In this document: in pieces, positions 58,117-61,330 of the stretch
How the letters are laid out: the number at the start of each line of letters is the position of its first letter
How positions within the stretch are numbered: the first letter of the stretch is position 1
Source of the DNA: Alphaproteobacteria bacterium
GTDB taxonomy: Bacteria > Pseudomonadota > Alphaproteobacteria > Micropepsales > Micropepsaceae
NCBI GenBank assembly: GCA_009693985.1
Contig: SHWE01000006.1
Coordinates: 1-61,330 of the forward strand
Direction: 5' to 3'
Length of the DNA stretch: 61,330 nt
Notes under the pieces: model-generated
The model's database searches: none
Seen by the model: the letters and a program-made list of their open reading frames with translations, nothing else
Told to the model about the DNA's origin: nothing
Position numbers and translations under genes: made by a program

Positions 58117-59034
58117 TTACGACTCCCGGTCGAGCAAAAATAAGGCAAGAGCGCGCAAATCCTTGGCCTTGCCGCCGTAAAAATCGAGGGTATCTCCTGC
58201 CCGCGCGATCAGCTTGCGCGCTTCCTCCCGGGCGCCCTCGACGCCCTTTATCGACACCAAAGTGGCCTTGCCCTGATCCTTGTCCTTGCCGACGGATTTA
58301 CCCACCTTCTCCGCCGTGCCGAGCACATCGAGAAGATCGTCGGTGATCTGAAAGGCGAGTCCGAAATCGCGCGCGTAACCGCGCAGCCGCTCGTGATCCG
58401 CCGTTTGCGCTTCGCCGAGGATGGCGCCCGCCTCGCAGGAGAACTCGAACAGCGCGCCCGTCTTCATCGCCTGCAGCAGCACGACTTCGCCTGCTGCGAA
58501 GGTCCGCGTCTCGGCCTCGATGTCGATCATCTGGCCGCCGATCATGCCCGCATGGCCCGCGGCTTGGGCAAGCTTGGCGATCAGCCGGCAACGCACCTCG
58601 GCGGATGGATGCGTGTCGGGATGCGCGAGGATTTCGAAAGCCAGCGTCAGCAGCGCATCGCCCGCGAGCACCGCGGTCGCTTCGTCGAACGCCTTATGCG
58701 TGGTCGGCCGCCCGCGGCGTAAGTCGTCGTCGTCCATGCAGGGCAGATCGTCATGCACCAGCGAATAGGTGTGGATGGCTTCGATCGCAGCCGCGACGCG
58801 AAGCGCGGATTGTTTCTTCACATCGAATAATGCCGCCGAGCTCAGCACGAGAAAGGGACGCAGACGTTTGCCGCCGGCGAAGATCGCATAGCGCATCGCC
58901 TCATGGATTCGCGCGTGCAACCCTTCCGGGCGCGGGAGCAAACGCTCCAACGTCGCTTCGACGTCGCGCACGGCTTCTTCCATGGCTGCGCTCAGCCCGG
59001 AAGGATCCGTCCCTAAATTCACCGGGCCAGCCAT
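58117..59034 (-). CDS. ispA: Polyprenyl synthetase (farnesyl diphosphate synthase type)
   Basis: A 305-residue prenyl transferase. The first Asp-rich motif is DDLPCMDDDDLRRGRPT (residues 95-111) and the second is FQITDDLLDVLGT. FAGGKRLRP binds diphosphate. The Leu/His residues before the first motif (AIHTYSLVHDD) and the two extra residues inside it are features of bacterial FPP synthases. It condenses IPP and DMAPP to farnesyl-PP, the precursor of squalene and hence hopanoids, which explains its place here. GAGG precedes ATG 59034. It is 65 bases upstream of hpnM on the same strand. Confidence 0.93.
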   Translation of the reverse strand: MAGPVNLGTDPSGLSAAMEEAVRDVEATLERLLPRPEGLHARIHEAMRYAIFAGGKRLRPFLVLSSAALFDVKKQSALRVAAAIEAIHTYSLVHDDLPCMDDDDLRRGRPTTHKAFDEATAVLAGDALLTLAFEILAHPDTHPSAEVRCRLIAKLAQAAGHAGMIGGQMIDIEAETRTFAAGEVVLLQAMKTGALFEFSCEAGAILGEAQTADHERLRGYARDFGLAFQITDDLLDVLGTAEKVGKSVGKDKDQGKATLVSIKGVEGAREEARKLIARAGDTLDFYGGKAKDLRALALFLLDRES

Positions 59035-59231
59035 GAAGACCTCATCGACGCCTGTGCCTTATTCGCATTCGAGCGGGCTGAAAGTAAACGATAATACGGT
59101 TTATGAGCGGCTGGCGGGCCAAATGCCGATCCTCTAGAATGAAGTCAACCATAGGGGGGCGGTTTGGCGCGCTTCGCCGCATGTTATGCCCCCCCAGCCG
59201 GGTTAAGAAATAGCATCAGGAGAGCGTCGCT
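59035..59231. promoter_or_regulatory. Divergent region upstream of hpnH with a G/C-run hairpin
   Basis: This 197-base gap separates ispA (minus) and hpnH (plus). GGGGGGC (59154-59160) and GCCCCCC (59188-59194) can pair, enclosing 27 bases with a smaller GGCG/CGCC hairpin. AGGAGAGCG (59218-59226) is the ribosome site for TTG 59232. The hairpin lies in the expected hpnH leader. No gene is seen here. Confidence 0.45.
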
Positions 59232-60380
59232 TTGGGTATTCCGATTTCACATGCAATTCGCGTCGGCAGCTATGTGCTGAAGCAGCACGTTTTGCGGCGC
59301 AAGCGCTATCCCCTGGTGCTGATGCTCGAACCCCTGTTCCGCTGCAATCTCGCCTGCGCGGGTTGCGGCAAGATCGATTACCCCGACGAGATCCTCAATC
59401 AGCGCCTCTCGGTCGCCGAATGCATGCAGGCGATCGACGATTGCGGCGCGCCGGTGATCTCGATCGCGGGCGGCGAGCCCCTGCTCCATCGCGAGATGCC
59501 GGAGATCGTGAAGGGCTTCCTCGCCCGCAAGAAGATCGTGATCCTGTGCACCAATGCGCTGCTGCTGGCCAAGAAGATCGACCAGTACGAGCCGCATCCT
59601 GATTTCAACTGGTCGATCCACCTCGACGGCGACAAGGGCATGCACGATGCCTCCGTCTGCCAGCAAGGCGTCTACGACAAAGCCATCGAAGCGCTGAAGC
59701 TCGCCAAGAGCAAAGGCTTCCGCGTCAGCATCAATTGCACGCTGTTCAACACGGCCGAGCCGAAGCGCGTCGCCGATTTCTTCGACGAGGTGACGCGGCT
59801 GGGGCTCGACGGCATCACGGTGTCGCCCGGCTACGCCTATGAGCGCGCGCCCGACCAGGAGCATTTCCTCACCCGCGAGAAGACCAAGAATCTGTTCCGT
59901 GGAATTCTCGCGCGCGGGCGTGGCGGCAAGAAATGGTCGTTCAGCCAGTCGGCGATGTTCCTCGATTTCCTCGCCGGCAATCAGGCCTATCACTGCACGC
60001 CGTGGGGCAACCCGACGCGCACCGTGTTCGGCTGGCAGAAGCCTTGCTATCTGCTGGGCGAAGGCTATGTGGCGACGTTCAAGGAATTGATGGAAGACAC
60101 CAATTGGGACCGCTACGGCGTCGGCAATTACGAGAAATGCGCCAATTGCATGGTCCATTGCGGCTTCGAAGCGAGCGCCGTCGTCGAAAGCTTCAAGCGG
60201 CCGCTGAAGGCGCTGAGCGTGTCCATGCGCGGCGTGCGCACCGAAGGACCGTTCGCGAAGGATATTCCGCTCGACAAGCAGCGCCCGGCGGACTTCGTCT
60301 TTTCGGCCCATGTCGAGAAGAAGCTCGCGTCAATCCGGGCCGAGAAAAAGACTCCCGAGCGCATTGCGGCAGCGGAGTAA
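59232..60380 (+). CDS. hpnH: Adenosyl-hopene transferase HpnH (radical SAM)
   Basis: A 382-residue radical SAM enzyme that attaches adenosine to diploptene, the first step of extended hopanoid side chains. The cluster motif is C38-x3-C42-x2-C45 in RCNLACAGCGKIDYP, and ISIAGGEPLLH is the SAM-binding GGE segment. The C-terminal part has conserved Cys in NYEKCANCMVHCGFE. The start is TTG 59232, supported by AGGAG upstream and by the MGIPISHAIRVGSYVLKQH beginning. The 3' end overlaps hpnG on the other strand by 51 bases. Confidence 0.96.
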   Translation: MGIPISHAIRVGSYVLKQHVLRRKRYPLVLMLEPLFRCNLACAGCGKIDYPDEILNQRLSVAECMQAIDDCGAPVISIAGGEPLLHREMPEIVKGFLARKKIVILCTNALLLAKKIDQYEPHPDFNWSIHLDGDKGMHDASVCQQGVYDKAIEALKLAKSKGFRVSINCTLFNTAEPKRVADFFDEVTRLGLDGITVSPGYAYERAPDQEHFLTREKTKNLFRGILARGRGGKKWSFSQSAMFLDFLAGNQAYHCTPWGNPTRTVFGWQKPCYLLGEGYVATFKELMEDTNWDRYGVGNYEKCANCMVHCGFEASAVVESFKRPLKALSVSMRGVRTEGPFAKDIPLDKQRPADFVFSAHVEKKLASIRAEKKTPERIAAAE

Positions 60381-60986
60381 GGACGCAAACGCCTTCTCGG
60401 ATTGACGCGCGGTGCGCATCAGCGCCGCGATGTCCTGCGGGCGCGTCACCAATCCCGCCAGCACGGCCGGAACGTTCACGCTGCCGTCTTCCTTAAGAGC
60501 GGAAATCACCAGCGGCGGCAGATTTCTGTCCGCCGGGTCCGCGATGGTGCGAAGAACCGCGAAGGGGATGCGGTATTGCCGCGCAAGGCGCGCGACGATG
60601 TGAGATTCCATATCGACGGCATAGGCGCCTGTGGCGCGGAACAAATCTGCCTTGCCGTTTTTATCGAGCACCACCGCATCGGCACCGGCAATGGCTGCGA
60701 CAATTCCTTGCGGCAGCGCCGCGCCGATGCGCGCCGTCCAGGCCGGATCGGTGGCGAAGCGCTCGCCGCCGCTCAACACTTCGGAGGCGATGACGCAATC
60801 GCCCGACGCGAGACGCGGCGACAATCCACCGGCAATGCCGATGCTGATGATGCCTTTCGCGCCTTCGCCAAGCGCCTGTTCGAGCTTCGCCGCGAGCGAT
60901 GCCTTGCCGCCGCCCGCGATGGTCTTCACCCCGGGGGCATCGGCGATGCGGGCCTCGCGCACCAATCCGGTGACGGCGATGATCAT
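60330..60986 (-). CDS. hpnG: Hopanoid-associated phosphorylase HpnG
   Basis: A 218-residue protein of the purine nucleoside phosphorylase/MTA nucleosidase fold. Visible parts are ISIGIAGGLSPRLASGD, GAYAVDMESHIVARLA (the substrate Met-Glu-Ser motif) and LRTIADPADRNLPP. HpnG removes adenine from adenosylhopane, the step after HpnH. The gene starts directly at the end of the squalene-hopene cyclase gene (TAGATG), so the two are co-transcribed, while hpnH comes from the other side and overlaps the 3' end. Confidence 0.94.
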   Translation of the reverse strand: MIIAVTGLVREARIADAPGVKTIAGGGKASLAAKLEQALGEGAKGIISIGIAGGLSPRLASGDCVIASEVLSGGERFATDPAWTARIGAALPQGIVAAIAGADAVVLDKNGKADLFRATGAYAVDMESHIVARLARQYRIPFAVLRTIADPADRNLPPLVISALKEDGSVNVPAVLAGLVTRPQDIAALMRTARQSEKAFASLLRCRNALGSLFLGPD

Positions 60987-61330
60987 CTAGAGCCCGTGCG
61001 CAACGCGCCGCGAATTGCCGGCTTTCAAATTCCGGTAGCGGGCGAGCGCCCACAGCGGAAAGAATTTCGGATAGCCGTGATAGCGCAAATAGAACACGCG
61101 CGGAAAACCGCCGCCGGTGTAATGGTCTTGCGTCCATAACCCGTCTGGCGCTTGGGTCTTGCGCAAATAATCTATGCCCCGCGCGACCGCCGCGTCATCG
61201 ACGCGGCCCGCCGCCATCAGGCCGAGCAGCGCCCATGCCGTCTGTGATGCGATCGAGGGCGCGGGCTCATAACCTTTGTAGTCGAGCCTGTAGCTGGCGC
61301 AGTCCTCGCCCCAGCCGCCATCCTCGTTCT
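60987..61330 (-). CDS. shc: Squalene-hopene cyclase, C-terminal part
   Basis: The window's right edge cuts the gene; 113 C-terminal residues are visible. They have the typical end of squalene-hopene cyclase: NEDGGWGEDCASY (a QW-type motif), SIASQTAWALLGLMAAG, YLRKTQAPDGLW and FPRVFYLRYHGYPKFFPLWAL, then a short tail. The enzyme turns squalene into hopene in the inner membrane. It lies directly upstream of hpnG on the same strand. Confidence 0.95.
   Translation of the reverse strand, partial: NEDGGWGEDCASYRLDYKGYEPAPSIASQTAWALLGLMAAGRVDDAAVARGIDYLRKTQAPDGLWTQDHYTGGGFPRVFYLRYHGYPKFFPLWALARYRNLKAGNSRRVAHGL

Overview
The window is GC-rich, densely coded bacterial DNA with about 54 protein-coding genes. 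I saw no rRNA or tRNA genes, no insertion sequence, no phage genes and no CRISPR array. The right end carries a hopanoid gene set: squalene-hopene cyclase, HpnG, HpnH, a polyprenyl synthetase, HpnM and HpnN. Together with a DUF6481-type protein, an ExoD protein, many Tat-exported enzymes and short dispersed palindromic repeats, this points to a soil-type alphaproteobacterium. I would not go below class from sequence alone.

Layout. 1-3082: a 5-oxoproline (pyroglutamate) module, with the C-terminus of a hydantoinase B/oxoprolinase, the DUF969 and DUF979 transporter subunits and a DUF2891 protein. 3147-11291: mixed single genes: a PepSY membrane protein, DUF3016, glutathione-dependent formaldehyde dehydrogenase, a small c-type cytochrome, a YVTN beta-propeller protein, a sulfate-exporter-like permease with an in-frame stop at codon 3, and a secreted metallo-beta-lactamase-fold hydrolase. 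11292-22708: a catabolic cluster. On the minus strand are an acyl-CoA ligase and a UbiD decarboxylase. On the plus strand is a tightly overlapping run of MFS permease, molybdopterin hydroxylase large subunit, cupin, amidohydrolase, alpha/beta-hydrolase and a second UbiD. 22747-30226: a secreted protein, an MFS permease with a Tat-exported amidohydrolase, a DsbA/FrnE-like protein, a secreted M28-type peptidase and a secreted VOC protein. 30296-39557: a complete dipeptide/oligopeptide-type ABC transporter coupled to an aconitase-like two-subunit dehydratase, with a divergent MmgE/PrpD gene.

39622-48140: a coiled-coil DUF6481 protein, a three-gene operon of exported proteins (hydrolase, flavoprotein, NHL propeller), a DUF2237-amidase pair, ExoD and a second PepSY protein. 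48144-49506: a small R-type lectin ORF overlapped by an unrecognised ORF, possibly one broken gene. 49622-54200: an operon of MFS permease, thiamine-diphosphate enzyme, beta-lactamase-like serine hydrolase and ABM monooxygenase. 54320-61330: DUF2147 and the hopanoid genes.

The common theme is uptake and breakdown of organic acids or N-containing compounds: four MFS permeases, one ABC importer, three amidohydrolase/amidase enzymes, two UbiD decarboxylases and a molybdenum hydroxylase. No transcription factor or sensor kinase was recognised anywhere, so control must come from elsewhere or from RNA and translation. Many genes overlap as ATGA or TGATG, showing that several blocks are real operons. 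The most useful observations are the in-frame amber codon in the permease, the lectin/partner ORF pair, the uncharacterised UbiD/Mo-hydroxylase pathway, the dehydratase-ABC operon, and a family of palindromic repeats with TGTCAT ends.
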